A stretch of 43,238 nucleotides of DNA from Nodosilinea sp. E11. Lineage in GTDB: Bacteria > Cyanobacteriota > Cyanobacteriia > Phormidesmidales > Phormidesmidaceae. Under the pieces are notes generated by a model. The model was not told the DNA's origin. It saw nothing but the letters and a program-made list of their open reading frames with translations, and did not search any database. Shown piece by piece: positions 8,657-17,277 of this stretch (within the stretch, counting starts at the first letter, position 1; the number at the start of each line of letters is the position of its first letter). The position numbers and the translations under genes are program-made. The DNA lies in assembly GCF_032813545.1 (NCBI RefSeq), contig NZ_CP136516.1, positions 1 through 43,238 on the forward strand, written 5' to 3'.

Positions 8657-9960
8657 GCGGGTTGGCTCTGGAGGCTAGCCAGCCAATCCATGGCCCGTTG
8701 CTTGCGCTCTTGGGGAGTGATGGGCGACTTGATGAACCGATCGACCACCCCAGTGGTGACTAACTGCCCCAGCGGCCCTTGGGATACTAGCCCAGGGAAG
8801 TCATCTATCTCGCCCAGTTTGACCAGACAGCTACTGCCGTCCTGGGGGTCGCGATAGCAAAAGACGACATCGCCAAGGGCGGCATCGGGGAGGGCATCCA
8901 TGAGGGCTGGGTTGTGGGTCGAGAGCAGCACCCGCAGGTTGCGCCGCTCAGCGATCGCCCGAATGCTGGTCAAGAGATGCTCGGCCCGGCTGGGGTGCAC
9001 ACCGTTATCAATCTCTTCTATCACCACCAAACTGCCTTCGGTGGCTGAGAGCATGGCTGCCGCAATAGCTAGCACCCGCAGCGTTCCATCGGAGAGAAGT
9101 GCCGCCTCACAGTAGCGCTCTGTTGCCCCGAAGGATTCTTGCAACTGCACCATGACTTCGCCCCGAGGCCCGGTTAAAAAGTCGATGCCGGTGATGGCCT
9201 GCTCTGGCAGGCTTTGAATGAAATCTAAAATGGCTTGCTGGTTAGCTTTTGCTTCGTTCCAAAGCCGATAGAGCACGCTGGAGAGGTTAGTACCATCGCC
9301 CTGCAACCGTTTTTCGGTGGTGAAGCTGTATTCCCGCATTCTGGCAGGGACTGGGTCAAGAAACAGCACGTTCTCTAGCACCCTCTGGTAGTCGCGCACG
9401 GTGGCTGGAATTACCTGTTGCGACTGCTGGTGTTTAGCGTTGAAGGTGGCAGGGCTATCAAGCTGTACGAAGATCGCCATTTGATCGCTGCAAGTAATGT
9501 GGGGCCTTCGCCCTTGAGCAAATTTGTAGTAGGACACACTGACATCAGTGCCTACTCCTTGGGATGGAAGTTCTAGTTGGTAGAGCTTGGCTTGACTGGT
9601 CGTGTTGGTGATGGACTCGCTACTAATGTGTAGGTCGCCATCTCGGAGGGTAAGCGCCATGGAGAGATAATTCCATTCGCTGGCTTGCAGGGAGCAGCCG
9701 ACGGAAAAGCTGGATTCGCCCCGGTGGCAGAGGTCTTCGACTCGCCCCCGCACAATGCGATCGGCGTCGTTGACGGTGTGTTGAATGCTGGTGAGTTTTT
9801 GGCCCTGGGCTAGCCAGGAGAGAAACCGCAGCCCTTCTAGGGCGTTGCTTTTGCCGGAGGCGTTTGCGCCAATGAGCACGGTGAGGGGGCCGAGGGGAAG
9901 CCGCCCGGTGCGATAGCTCTTAAAGTTTTCGAGGGTAAATTCGGACAGGATGGCACTCAT
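8653..9960 (-). CDS. ABC/AAA (AAA_15/21, OLD-like) ATPase
   Basis: A 435-aa SMC/RecF-like ATPase. N-terminal FTLENFKSYRTG precedes Walker A GANASGKS (31-38). A signature LSDGTLR lies at 289-295, Walker B VVIEEID at 312-318 and the switch histidine in STHNP at 348-351. No TOPRIM or other nuclease domain follows, so the downstream PIN protein probably supplies that activity. Family knowledge: such ATPase plus effector pairs act in anti-phage defence (Septu, PARIS and related systems). Its position inside a restriction-modification operon and its overlap with the PIN gene fit that. About 78 bp separate it from the upstream 344-aa gene. Confidence 0.85.
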   Translation of the reverse strand: MSAILSEFTLENFKSYRTGRLPLGPLTVLIGANASGKSNALEGLRFLSWLAQGQKLTSIQHTVNDADRIVRGRVEDLCHRGESSFSVGCSLQASEWNYLSMALTLRDGDLHISSESITNTTSQAKLYQLELPSQGVGTDVSVSYYKFAQGRRPHITCSDQMAIFVQLDSPATFNAKHQQSQQVIPATVRDYQRVLENVLFLDPVPARMREYSFTTEKRLQGDGTNLSSVLYRLWNEAKANQQAILDFIQSLPEQAITGIDFLTGPRGEVMVQLQESFGATERYCEAALLSDGTLRVLAIAAAMLSATEGSLVVIEEIDNGVHPSRAEHLLTSIRAIAERRNLRVLLSTHNPALMDALPDAALGDVVFCYRDPQDGSSCLVKLGEIDDFPGLVSQGPLGQLVTTGVVDRFIKSPITPQERKQRAMDWLASLQSQPA

Positions 9961-10038
9961 AGTCTTATCTTCCTCGAAGGGAGGTAACGCTACAGAGCTC
10001 CTCTAGCACAGAGCACAATTGGATGAGAGGCTTTACTG

Positions 10039-11073
10039 TCATACATCCTCTGCATTAATTCCAATTATATCTGTTAGATTTTGCTCGGTTAAAAAATAGC
10101 TTGATGCTGCAAAGAGCAGAATAGGCACAATTATAGAGTCCCTCAAGTCAAGAGGTCTCAGCTTGGAAGAGGGATCGCCGCCATGACGAATTCCAGGGTA
10201 ATCACAGCAAAAATGATAAATGTTAATTACGGCCTCTTGAAGTTTTTCATGGGGCCAACAACTAATCTTATTACAAAGAGCTCCTAATGTAGATGCTTTT
10301 TCTCGCTCTGGATGTGAGATTCCCAACCCCTCAACTAGGTTACATGCCTTACCTATGCAGGTTTTCATGTCAACTTCTCGTTGCGATCTACTCAACGCAT
10401 TAAATGAATGTTCAAAATCTTTTACTAGCTCTAATAGGTGAATATCGTTTTCTGAAGCTCTTAAAAGTTCTGAGAACAGTGCTGAAAACACTCCAGGTAG
10501 ATGAGGCTGAAGCCTAAAAGGTGAGAGTTGCAGCTTGTACCGTAGGTTGTGACAGGCGATAAACTCATCAAGGCGCTGACTGTAATCACTGCATAGTTCT
10601 TCACTATACTCAGCAAATATATCACTCGCATTTTGGAAAAACACCACCAGCGCTGGGTCGCCTGCAAGCTTCTGCGGGCATAGCTCTTGGATAAACGTTC
10701 TGGCTAATAAAGGATCATTAGCAGTATTTAGAAAAACTCTCTCCCGAAAAGCCTTTCTGGAAAAGACTCTGAGTCCTTCTCTGGCCAATTCCTCGTTATC
10801 ATGATCTTGGATATAGGCGTTCCTGAGATCAGAATTCCTTAGCAGGGGTTCATATATATCATCACTTTCTAAAAGGGATTTCAGAGCTCGTTCATCTATA
10901 TTTTCAGCAAATATTGCGGATATTTCTTTGTAGTGTAGTCGTTCTAAAAGAGCTTTTTCTAGCTCTTCAAATAGGGACGTATAAACGTCATCAGAGAAGA
11001 TCTCTAGTTGTTCAAGAGGTTCCCAAAGCTCAAACCATGTATACTTCCACGCATCAATAAGACGACCGCGCAT
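10039..11073 (-). CDS. Uncharacterised protein coupled to hsdS, possible abortive-infection type
   Basis: A 344-aa acidic, mostly helical soluble protein. No catalytic motif is certain. The C-terminal part contains GIRHGGDPSSKLRPLDLRD followed by a hydrophobic helix. This faintly resembles the C-terminal domain of abortive-infection proteins (an RHG motif followed by a conserved arginine and helix). The start lies 2 bp after the hsdS stop, so it is co-translated with hsdS. It is visibly more AT-rich than hsdM and hsdR, which suggests separate acquisition. It could be a defence effector or a regulator of the restriction system; the function is unassigned. Confidence 0.8.
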   Translation of the reverse strand: MRGRLIDAWKYTWFELWEPLEQLEIFSDDVYTSLFEELEKALLERLHYKEISAIFAENIDERALKSLLESDDIYEPLLRNSDLRNAYIQDHDNEELAREGLRVFSRKAFRERVFLNTANDPLLARTFIQELCPQKLAGDPALVVFFQNASDIFAEYSEELCSDYSQRLDEFIACHNLRYKLQLSPFRLQPHLPGVFSALFSELLRASENDIHLLELVKDFEHSFNALSRSQREVDMKTCIGKACNLVEGLGISHPEREKASTLGALCNKISCWPHEKLQEAVINIYHFCCDYPGIRHGGDPSSKLRPLDLRDSIIVPILLFAASSYFLTEQNLTDIIGINAEDV

Positions 11074-11075
11074 TC

Positions 11076-12248
11076 TTATAGCTCTCCTCGAAAGGCGCGG
11101 TGCTGGAGGGAGGCAAAGAGAGCATCGAGTTGGTCAAGAGATTCGCGGTGAGTGATTTTGAGCTGTTCGATTACCTCAACCCGCTTGGCAAATTCTTGTT
11201 GCAGAGGCAAAGGAGGCATTGGAAATGGAAATTCCTTCATCTTTCCTAGCTGAAGATCTTTCACGGCATTCCCTTTAGCAGCACTCTGCGCAAGAGATTG
11301 AATTCGGCCTTCTCTAAAGTAATAAAGCGCATACTTCTTATCTACGAGATTCTGTCTAAAACTGATTCTGGCTGCATTTTGCGTTACGGCAAAAGAACGC
11401 TTTTCACTTACCAGTGCGCAGTGCCCGATTGAACCTGTTTTTGAAAACAAAATGTCGCCCTCAACAGGCTTAGCTTTATCAGAAAGATTGTTGAAATCGT
11501 GCAAAGAAATTTTTGCTGCTGTTTCAAAATCTATAGTCCCACTTCTGATCTCTTTCGCAGAAATCAGTGGAATACCATCTTGTACGTACTTGGGGCGTAC
11601 TGTTAGACCATAAGTTATTAAATCCAGGACATCACCAAGAGTCTTAAAGATCCATTGCTTTGGATTATTTACTGGATCTCCGAACATTTCGATGAAGATA
11701 GATTGCACGATCGCATCCAATTCCCACAATGCCTGTCGCCGCAACTCCCGCAGTTCATCAGCCTTATCCAAAATTGCCGCAATACGCTTTTGTTCTGCGA
11801 TCGATGGCAAATAAATTTCTAAGGATTCTAAAAATACTTTTGGAACTCGGCGCTGGCCTGCACTGCCTGTCATCCTGCGCTCACCTTGACGGCGAATATA
11901 GTTTTGCCGAAGGAAATGAAGAAGATATCGCCCGTCAATTTGATCGGCTTTGGGACGAACAACATGGAATTCTGTTGATCCAAAGCCATGCCGAAATTCG
12001 ATACGAGCTTGTGCAATTTTCCCGTTTTCAAAGCAGGGAGTTATCTTAGCTACTAAGATGTCCCCATCTTGAAAGTAACTAAAGCCACTCTTTACCGATG
12101 AAAGAGTGCGAGACTCTGCCACTTGCACCTGTGGTGGATCTGCTAGCACTGATGCCATTGGTACAAAAGCTACTTGTTGATTCTCATCAGCCAACTTATC
12201 TAGTGTTGGGTTGATAAGGGTTATCTCAGCTAATTTGACCTTGGTCAT
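11076..12248 (-). CDS. hsdS: Type I restriction-modification specificity subunit (HsdS)
   Basis: DNA recognition subunit, 390 aa, with the two-repeat layout: target recognition domain 1 (about 1-150), central conserved region (PSIAEQKRIAAILDKADELR, near 150-170), target recognition domain 2 (about 200-345) and a C-terminal conserved region (PPLPLQQEFAKRVEVIEQLK). The central FGDPVNNPKQW segment starts the second half, as is common in the family. Its ATG overlaps the hsdM stop by 4 bp. One hsdS only; no silent second copy or inverted hsdS fragment is visible. The recognition sequence cannot be predicted here. Confidence 0.93.
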   Translation of the reverse strand: MTKVKLAEITLINPTLDKLADENQQVAFVPMASVLADPPQVQVAESRTLSSVKSGFSYFQDGDILVAKITPCFENGKIAQARIEFRHGFGSTEFHVVRPKADQIDGRYLLHFLRQNYIRRQGERRMTGSAGQRRVPKVFLESLEIYLPSIAEQKRIAAILDKADELRELRRQALWELDAIVQSIFIEMFGDPVNNPKQWIFKTLGDVLDLITYGLTVRPKYVQDGIPLISAKEIRSGTIDFETAAKISLHDFNNLSDKAKPVEGDILFSKTGSIGHCALVSEKRSFAVTQNAARISFRQNLVDKKYALYYFREGRIQSLAQSAAKGNAVKDLQLGKMKEFPFPMPPLPLQQEFAKRVEVIEQLKITHRESLDQLDALFASLQHRAFRGEL

Positions 12249-13801
12249 TTTCCCTCCAGCATCTCCTTCAATTCCAGCATCCCCTTCTGAATCTTCGTTT
12301 CAATTTCAGCCAGAGTTACCAAAATCTCCTTCGGCGGTACATGCTCCACTTCCTCATGCACCACTTCCTTATAGCGGTTTAGGCTCAAGTCATAACCCGC
12401 CTCAGAAATCTCCGCCTTCGGCACACAAAAACTCTGCGCCGTCCGAGGCCGCTCCCGCTCATGGCCATCCCGCTCCTGCCAACGGGCCAAAATATCCGGC
12501 AAATTATTCTTAGCGTGTTCCTCATCTACCAGAGGCATTTTCGGAGCTACACCTAGCTTTTCCTCCGACAGCAGCGGCTGCCGCTTGTCGTCCAGGCTCC
12601 AGCCATCCGCCTCAACCTCATAAAACCAAACCTGATCTGTCCCACCCGACTCAGTTTTGGTAAACAGCAAAATTGCCGTCGAAACCCCCGCATAGGGCTT
12701 AAACACCCCACCCGGCAGCTTAATCACCGCATCCAGCTTTTGGTTTTCAACTAAGATTTTCCGCAGCTCTTTGTGCGCTTTTGATGAGCCAAACATCACC
12801 CCATCCGGCACAATCACCGCCGCCCGTCCCCCCGTCTTCAGCAGCCGCAAAAACAGCGCCAAAAACAGCAGCTCCGTCTTTTTTGTCTTAACGATCTGCT
12901 GTAGGTCTTTGGCCGTATTCTCGTAATCTAACGACCCCGCAAACGGCGGATTCGCCAGCACCAGGGTGTACTTTCCTTCCTCCCCCGAATGGTCTTGAGC
13001 CAGCGAGTCGCGGTACACCACATTTGGGTTTTCAACCCCGTGCAGCAGCATATTCATACTGCCAATCCGCAGCATCGTGCCGTCAAAATCAAACCCGTGG
13101 AACATGCCGTGGTGGAAGTGTTCCTTCAGCTTGGGGTCTTGAAAGATTTCTCGGTGGTGCTCCCGCAGATACTCCCCCGCCGCCACCAAAAAGCCACAGG
13201 TGCCACTCGCCGGGTCACAAATCACATCCTTCGGCGTGGGCTGGGTCAGCTCCACCATCAGCTGAATGATGTGGCGCGGCGTGCGAAACTGCCCATTCTG
13301 CCCCGCACTGGCAATCTTCCCCAGCATGTACTCATAGAGATCACCCTTGGTATCGCGGTCGTCCATCGGCACATGGTCGAGCAAGTCCACCACCTTCGCC
13401 AGCAACGCCGGAGTCGGTATCGTAAAGCGAGCATCCCGCATGTGCTGGGCGTAGGTAGAGCCATCCCCATAGCTGCTCAAAAACTCCGTCCGCAAAAACG
13501 GAAACACATGCTCACCCACCACCTCATACATCTCCCGCGCTTCCATATGCTTAAAGCGCGACCACCGCAACTCGTCGTAAGGCCGTCCCTTCGCGTCATT
13601 CCCCGCCGGGAAAACCTGCCGCTCCATCGGCTGCTTCGTCCGGTTTGCCTTGTTTTCCTCCAGGGTGTGCAGCTCATCGAGCCGCCGCAAAAACAGCAGG
13701 TAGGTAATCTGCTCAATCACCTCCAGCGGGTTCGAGATGCCCCCCGACCAAAAGGCATCCCAGATGGTGTTAATTTGCGATCGAATCTCGCCGGTGAGCA
13801 T
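12245..13801 (-). CDS. hsdM: Type I restriction-modification methyltransferase (HsdM)
   Basis: N6-adenine methyltransferase subunit, 518 aa. A helical HsdM N-terminal domain covers about 1-140. The SAM-binding motif I is DPASGTCGF (196-204) and the catalytic motif IV is NPPF (284-287), typical of gamma-class adenine methylases. It pairs with HsdS to form the modification enzyme. It is the first gene of the operon; the 127 bp upstream (13802-13928) should hold the promoter. A long open frame exists on the opposite strand but is a shadow of this GC-rich gene. Confidence 0.96.
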   Translation of the reverse strand: MLTGEIRSQINTIWDAFWSGGISNPLEVIEQITYLLFLRRLDELHTLEENKANRTKQPMERQVFPAGNDAKGRPYDELRWSRFKHMEAREMYEVVGEHVFPFLRTEFLSSYGDGSTYAQHMRDARFTIPTPALLAKVVDLLDHVPMDDRDTKGDLYEYMLGKIASAGQNGQFRTPRHIIQLMVELTQPTPKDVICDPASGTCGFLVAAGEYLREHHREIFQDPKLKEHFHHGMFHGFDFDGTMLRIGSMNMLLHGVENPNVVYRDSLAQDHSGEEGKYTLVLANPPFAGSLDYENTAKDLQQIVKTKKTELLFLALFLRLLKTGGRAAVIVPDGVMFGSSKAHKELRKILVENQKLDAVIKLPGGVFKPYAGVSTAILLFTKTESGGTDQVWFYEVEADGWSLDDKRQPLLSEEKLGVAPKMPLVDEEHAKNNLPDILARWQERDGHERERPRTAQSFCVPKAEISEAGYDLSLNRYKEVVHEEVEHVPPKEILVTLAEIETKIQKGMLELKEMLEGK

Positions 13802-13928
13802 AGGTGTTTCCTTACAGTGGCCTGACTAGGCTAGCGTCCTGAGGTGTTGTCGGCATGGCCGCCGCCTTAATTCAGCGCCATTCCGTTATGTCTATCGGTT
13901 CTACATCGGTCAGTTATCTCATCGCCCC

Positions 13929-14537
13929 TCAAACCCAGCTAATCTGCTCAAACCGGGCCGGGTTGAGCCGGGTATAGCGCACCGTGTGCTCAATGCTCCG
14001 ATGCCCCAGCCACTCCTGAATCAGCCGAGTATCGAGCCCCTGGTTAGCCAAGTGGTAGCCGCAGGCATGACGCAGCATGTGGGCATGGGCCGGTAGCGGC
14101 AACTCCGCCAATTCACCGCACCGCTCCACAATCCGTGCGATCGCCGCCCGAGTAATCGGGCCACCGCGCTCATTGGGGAACAGGTAAGGGCTATCGGGGT
14201 AGGCTGCCCGCAGAGCCACCAGCGCCGCCACCTCATCCGCCTGCAACGGATGGTTACCCGGCTCACTGCCCTTGAGCCGGTGAATCACCACCCGCCGCTC
14301 CGCCAGCATAACTGCATCCCAGCGCATTTTGGCCGCCTCAGTGGCCCGCAGACCATGGCGAAACATAATCAGCAGCAGCGCCGAGTCGCGAACGCGATGC
14401 CGCCCCCGCCCCTGGGCCACCTCGATCAACCGAGTCACCTCATCGAGGGTCAAATACTCGCGACTGCGATAGTCACTGTTCAGCCCCCGGCGCACCGGCA
14501 AATTTTCGTTCTCAGGCCGACGCTGGTACCGCTTCAT
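13929..14537 (-). CDS. Tyrosine recombinase of FimB/FimE size
   Basis: A site-specific recombinase of only 202 aa. The catalytic domain has the complete set R64 (HGLRATE), K89, H153 and R156 (HMLRH), H179 (LGHRS) and the nucleophile Y188 (VRYTRL). The usual N-terminal core-binding domain is missing or very short, as in Fim-type DNA invertases of about 200 aa. It lies directly upstream of the hsdM operon on the same strand, and a 17-bp inverted repeat sits 9 bp before its ATG. It might invert or excise a DNA segment, resolve plasmid multimers, or have helped move the defence island. Confidence 0.9.
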   Translation of the reverse strand: MKRYQRRPENENLPVRRGLNSDYRSREYLTLDEVTRLIEVAQGRGRHRVRDSALLLIMFRHGLRATEAAKMRWDAVMLAERRVVIHRLKGSEPGNHPLQADEVAALVALRAAYPDSPYLFPNERGGPITRAAIARIVERCGELAELPLPAHAHMLRHACGYHLANQGLDTRLIQEWLGHRSIEHTVRYTRLNPARFEQISWV

Positions 14538-14545
14538 CAGGGTTC

Positions 14546-14591
14546 TGCACTAACTGTTCGCATAATACCCCAATTGCGAACAGTCACTGCA
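14546..14591. promoter_or_regulatory. Imperfect 17-bp inverted repeat at the recombinase start
   Basis: Arms 14546-14562 and 14575-14591 match at 15 of 17 positions (inner nine bases CTGTTCGCA / TGCGAACAG are perfect) around a 12-bp AT-rich spacer. The site lies 9 bp upstream of the recombinase ATG, over its likely promoter or ribosome site. It could be an autoregulatory operator or a recombination core site. Confidence 0.7.
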
Positions 14592-14831
14592 CCCCAAACC
14601 CGCATTCTGCCGTTAACCGAGGCTAGCCACTCAAAAGATGCAGTGCTATTGAGAATGATGCCGCCTTATTGCTAGTGCCTAAGGCGGAGTGATCCGAGGC
14701 GATCGCACTGTGGGGACGTAGTCATAAATGCGAAAGCGATCGCGGAGGCGCGATCGCTTCTACATAGCTCACTAGCAGAACAGGCCAGCGCTGGGTTAGG
14801 TGCATCGCAAAAAGGTGTTTACCTCTAAGTT

Positions 14832-15599
14832 CTACATGCTGTGATAGATCGTTCGGAGATGAGAGATAGCTCTTTCCTTCCGCTTGCGTAAGGCAGTGAT
14901 CGAGAGAGTGCCGTACCCTCTTTCTACCCAAATCTTTTGAATTTCGTCCCAGGAGAGGTCCTGAACCGTTTTAAATGAGAGCAGTAATTGCTCCTCGGAG
15001 GAGAGCTCTTGAAAAGCTTTGCGAATTTTGAGCATCTCATCTGTCAAAAACTCCTCATTAATTTCCTCTGTAGGTGCTAGCAGCTCCAAAAGAGATTCAT
15101 CAGCGCTGGTGTTTCGGCTATGCTTTCTGCTCAGCTCTCGTATGTACCTCAAAGATACAGATCGAATCCAAGCATAGTGGTTGGTAATTTCCCGACCCTG
15201 GAGAATCTTATCAACCGTCCTAGTGTATACCTCCTGCAATATGGCAACCTCGTCATATAGTTGATGGAGCCTGTATTGATACAGCCTCCCACGGATAAAA
15301 GGGAAAATCGAACGTGCTGACGAACTTTCCTTGCTGACAATCTCCTCAAATGTCTCGTTGAATTTGGCGAACTGACGTGCAATATGCTCATCAGTGAACT
15401 TCCTCGATAGTTCAGCAGCTTCAGCATCCATAACAATGGGGGCCTCCATGGGATTACTGCCAGGCTCTATGTTAGAAGGACAGATCTCAGCGTTGGTATC
15501 TAAGCTCTGATCTTGAGAAGATATGTCTTGCCCTTCCATGAACTCTTGCTCGGAGTTTATCTTTACCTCGTGATTATGTGGTTGATTGTGTTGGGTCAT
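14832..15599 (-). CDS. Sigma-70 family (ECF-like) sigma factor
   Basis: A 255-aa protein with a hydrophilic, acidic N-terminal extension of about 90 residues, a sigma region 2-like helical block (ITNHYAWIRSVSLRYIREL) and a C-terminal region 4-like helix-turn-helix (LSSEEQLLLSF, then LSWDEIQKIWVERG and ALRKRKERAISHLR). It would direct RNA polymerase to a small set of promoters. ATG 15599 is preferred to the upstream in-frame ATG at 15668, because the extra 23 residues look non-conserved. It faces away from the 16001 gene across a 400-bp intergenic region, so the two may be co-controlled. No anti-sigma gene is recognisable next to it. Confidence 0.72.
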   Translation of the reverse strand: MTQHNQPHNHEVKINSEQEFMEGQDISSQDQSLDTNAEICPSNIEPGSNPMEAPIVMDAEAAELSRKFTDEHIARQFAKFNETFEEIVSKESSSARSIFPFIRGRLYQYRLHQLYDEVAILQEVYTRTVDKILQGREITNHYAWIRSVSLRYIRELSRKHSRNTSADESLLELLAPTEEINEEFLTDEMLKIRKAFQELSSEEQLLLSFKTVQDLSWDEIQKIWVERGYGTLSITALRKRKERAISHLRTIYHSM

Positions 15600-16000
15600 G
15601 GTAGTGCGTAGGACATAAAGGTGCTTGGGTGAGAGACAGTGTGGACTTGCGCGCTCGTTGAAAATCAATGATTGGGCTTAGTATTTGTGACATAGCCTAA
15701 GTACGAACCCGAACGGTGGCTCTTGGAATATCTCTGCAACCTAAAAGGCCCTAAAACCAAATCTTTTAGAGGAAAGTAGTTTAAATCACATAATTTTGGG
15801 ATACACAGATCTAGTTTACTTGAACTACTTTTTGCGGTAAATCTAGGAAAGCTCTGATTTATTCAGGGAAGTTTTGGAAAAACCTGTCACATATCCGGTT
15901 CTGCAACATTGTCTATTGAGTGTGACGCAAGTAGTCTTCCGAGAGCTACCCTTGCTAACCTCCTACTGCTGTGATTAACTACCTACCAAGGAATATGAGG
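15600..16000. promoter_or_regulatory. Divergent promoter region between the sigma-like gene and the 16001 gene
   Basis: About 400 bp of AT-rich sequence without a gene. An inverted repeat AAAGTAGTT (15773-15781) / AACTACTTT (15823-15831) lies near the middle. It presumably holds promoters for both flanking genes; exact -35/-10 boxes cannot be assigned. Confidence 0.4.
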
Positions 16001-16450
16001 ATGCCTAGTAATCTTCTGGAATCCATACTAGATGCCACAACTGAAGCGGTCAGCCAGATGGCAATAGACTATGGGCAGCTTATTTCATTGCCAGAACTCA
16101 CAGAAGCTCAAGAAGATCGACTTCAAGAAATATTGGATCATGCTTGTAATGATGGAGCACTCAGCTTTTGGATCAGTGAGATAGATCATGTCATAGGGCA
16201 TCAGATGGGATTACTTAATCCTGACTGCCGGAAGGACTATGAAAACAAAAAAGCTCTCCTGAAAGAATACTTCACGGAATTGATGGAGAGTAGTTCTTCT
16301 GGAAAAAGTCCTGAAGAAATAAGATCTTTTCTTATGCGCTATTCGAAAAGCAGGAGTAACCCTGACTTCCCTGATTTACTATCATCTCAAGAAAGGCCTA
16401 ATAAATTTGACCACAGCGATCAACCTCGATCAAGTCGAAGCGTTTATTGA
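16001..16450 (+). CDS. Hypothetical 149-aa protein
   Basis: Not recognised. The product is acidic and helical (ALPELTEAQ-like segments, EILDHACNDGALSFWISEID) with a Ser/Lys/Arg-rich, probably disordered C-terminus of about 40 residues. ATG 16001 is preferred because AAGGA lies 8 bp before it. The upstream in-frame GTG 15971 and ATG 15995 lack a well-placed site. No signal peptide or membrane segment. It is transcribed away from the sigma-like gene and ends about 200 bp before a strong terminator. Confidence 0.6.
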   Translation: MPSNLLESILDATTEAVSQMAIDYGQLISLPELTEAQEDRLQEILDHACNDGALSFWISEIDHVIGHQMGLLNPDCRKDYENKKALLKEYFTELMESSSSGKSPEEIRSFLMRYSKSRSNPDFPDLLSSQERPNKFDHSDQPRSSRSVY

Positions 16451-16648
16451 ATGCGCCCAAACCATCGAGTAATTCAGTCGGTTTAATTGTCCTAAATAGG
16501 ATCTGACTGCATTTTCCCTCTGACTGCTAGCTGTGAATTGGTTAGCAGGGCATTGTAGTCCAATTTCTGCTGGGATAGCGGGAGGTGAAAGAATAACTAA
16601 AGGTCTTCTGGACGAGTAACTTAGAGTGTATCGTTGTGGGTTGAATAA

Positions 16649-16695
16649 AGAGAAGGAAGACTATAAGAAAAATCACTAGACTTCCTTCTCTTTTT
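16649..16695 (+). terminator. Intrinsic terminator, possibly bidirectional
   Basis: Perfect 11-bp stem AGAGAAGGAAG (16649-16659) / CTTCCTTCTCT (16681-16691) with a 21-nt loop, followed by TTTT. It sits between the convergent 149-aa gene and the 46-aa membrane-protein gene. The reverse strand has a weaker T-rich tail, so it may serve both. Confidence 0.8.
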
Positions 16696-16717
16696 ATCCA
16701 CGAAACGAGATATTTGC

Positions 16718-16858
16718 TTAAATCATAATGATCAAGGCAAGAAGCGTCAGCACGAAACTCAGAAACATAGAGTAAATAGTCACAAGAGCAATATCTTCAT
16801 TCTCTTGTTGGCCAATTTTCTCTAGACTAATGAGCAGACTTTGGAAAAGTTTGATCAT
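16718..16858 (-). CDS. Small 46-aa single-pass membrane protein
   Basis: Not recognised as a family. The N-terminal 27 residues are polar/amphipathic (MIKLFQSLLISLEKIGQQEN), followed by a hydrophobic segment of about 17-20 residues (FLSFVLTLLALIIMI) that reaches the C-terminus. It would be anchored by its tail with the N-terminus in the cytoplasm. GGA lies 7 bp before the ATG. The gene is divergent from the NfeD-like gene and followed by the hairpin at 16649-16695. It could be a regulatory micro-protein or a type I toxin-like peptide. Confidence 0.55.
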   Translation of the reverse strand: MIKLFQSLLISLEKIGQQENEDIALVTIYSMFLSFVLTLLALIIMI

Positions 16859-16962
16859 AGTTACGTCCAATTAAAGTAAATGATAGCCGGTTGAGATTTG
16901 CAAAATCTTGATCGGCTTCATTTGTCTATGAAAAATTATTCAAAAAGGTGACATAAGTAATC

Positions 16963-16982
16963 TGATGTGGTAAGTCACATCA
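16963..16982. promoter_or_regulatory. Inverted repeat TGATGTG-N6-CACATCA
   Basis: Perfect 7-bp arms with a 6-bp spacer, in the divergent region between the 46-aa membrane protein and the NfeD-like gene. It looks like an operator for a dimeric regulator. The spacing does not match the CRP consensus TGTGA-N6-TCACA. Confidence 0.5.
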
Positions 16983-17034
16983 AATGCAACAGAATCATTG
17001 TTATGTAGAGCGGTCAATAAGAGGGGGTTTTGAA

Positions 17035-17265
17035 ATGGTTAGTAATTTAGATAAAGGATATTTAGGTAATGAGTTATATCCTTTTAATCGGCTAAGTCTA
17101 GCAAAAGTCGATGTGTCTATAGAACCTATCGGTGGAGGTAGAGTTTGCTATCAAGGGTCTGTGTGGCCTGCTCAATCCACTCGTAACCTGACAATCGAGA
17201 AAGACAAATTTGTCCTAGTTACTGGGACTTCTGGAATCACATTATTGGTTGAGCCTTATAGCTAA
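17035..17265 (+). CDS. Small NfeD-like OB-fold protein
   Basis: A 76-aa protein. The core GGGRVCYQGSVWPAQS, then VLVTGTSGITLLVEP, matches the pattern of the NfeD C-terminal OB domain: a glycine, a beta-strand with a basic residue, G-x-x-W-x-A, and a hydrophobic GxxLxVxP ending. Full NfeD proteins also have a protease or membrane part, which is absent here. ATG 17035 is preceded by GAGGGGG at good spacing, so the longer in-frame start at 16984 is not used here. Family knowledge: NfeD OB domains assist membrane-associated proteins such as flotillins and stomatins. It may act with the neighbouring 46-aa membrane protein. Confidence 0.65.
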   Translation: MVSNLDKGYLGNELYPFNRLSLAKVDVSIEPIGGGRVCYQGSVWPAQSTRNLTIEKDKFVLVTGTSGITLLVEPYS

Positions 17266-17277
17266 AGGGAATTACCT

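Noticed and set aside
11076..12248. Phase-variable hsdS shuffling
   Set aside because: Only one complete hsdS is present and no inverted hsdS fragments were seen, so the nearby recombinase alone is not enough to claim it.
12989..13825. Long 278-codon plus-strand ORF
   Set aside because: Antisense to the well-supported hsdM in a GC-rich gene; composition is His/Arg/Leu-heavy as expected of a shadow frame.
16963..16982. CRP-type site
   Set aside because: The arms are right in part, but spacing is TGTG-N6-CACA instead of TGTGA-N6-TCACA.
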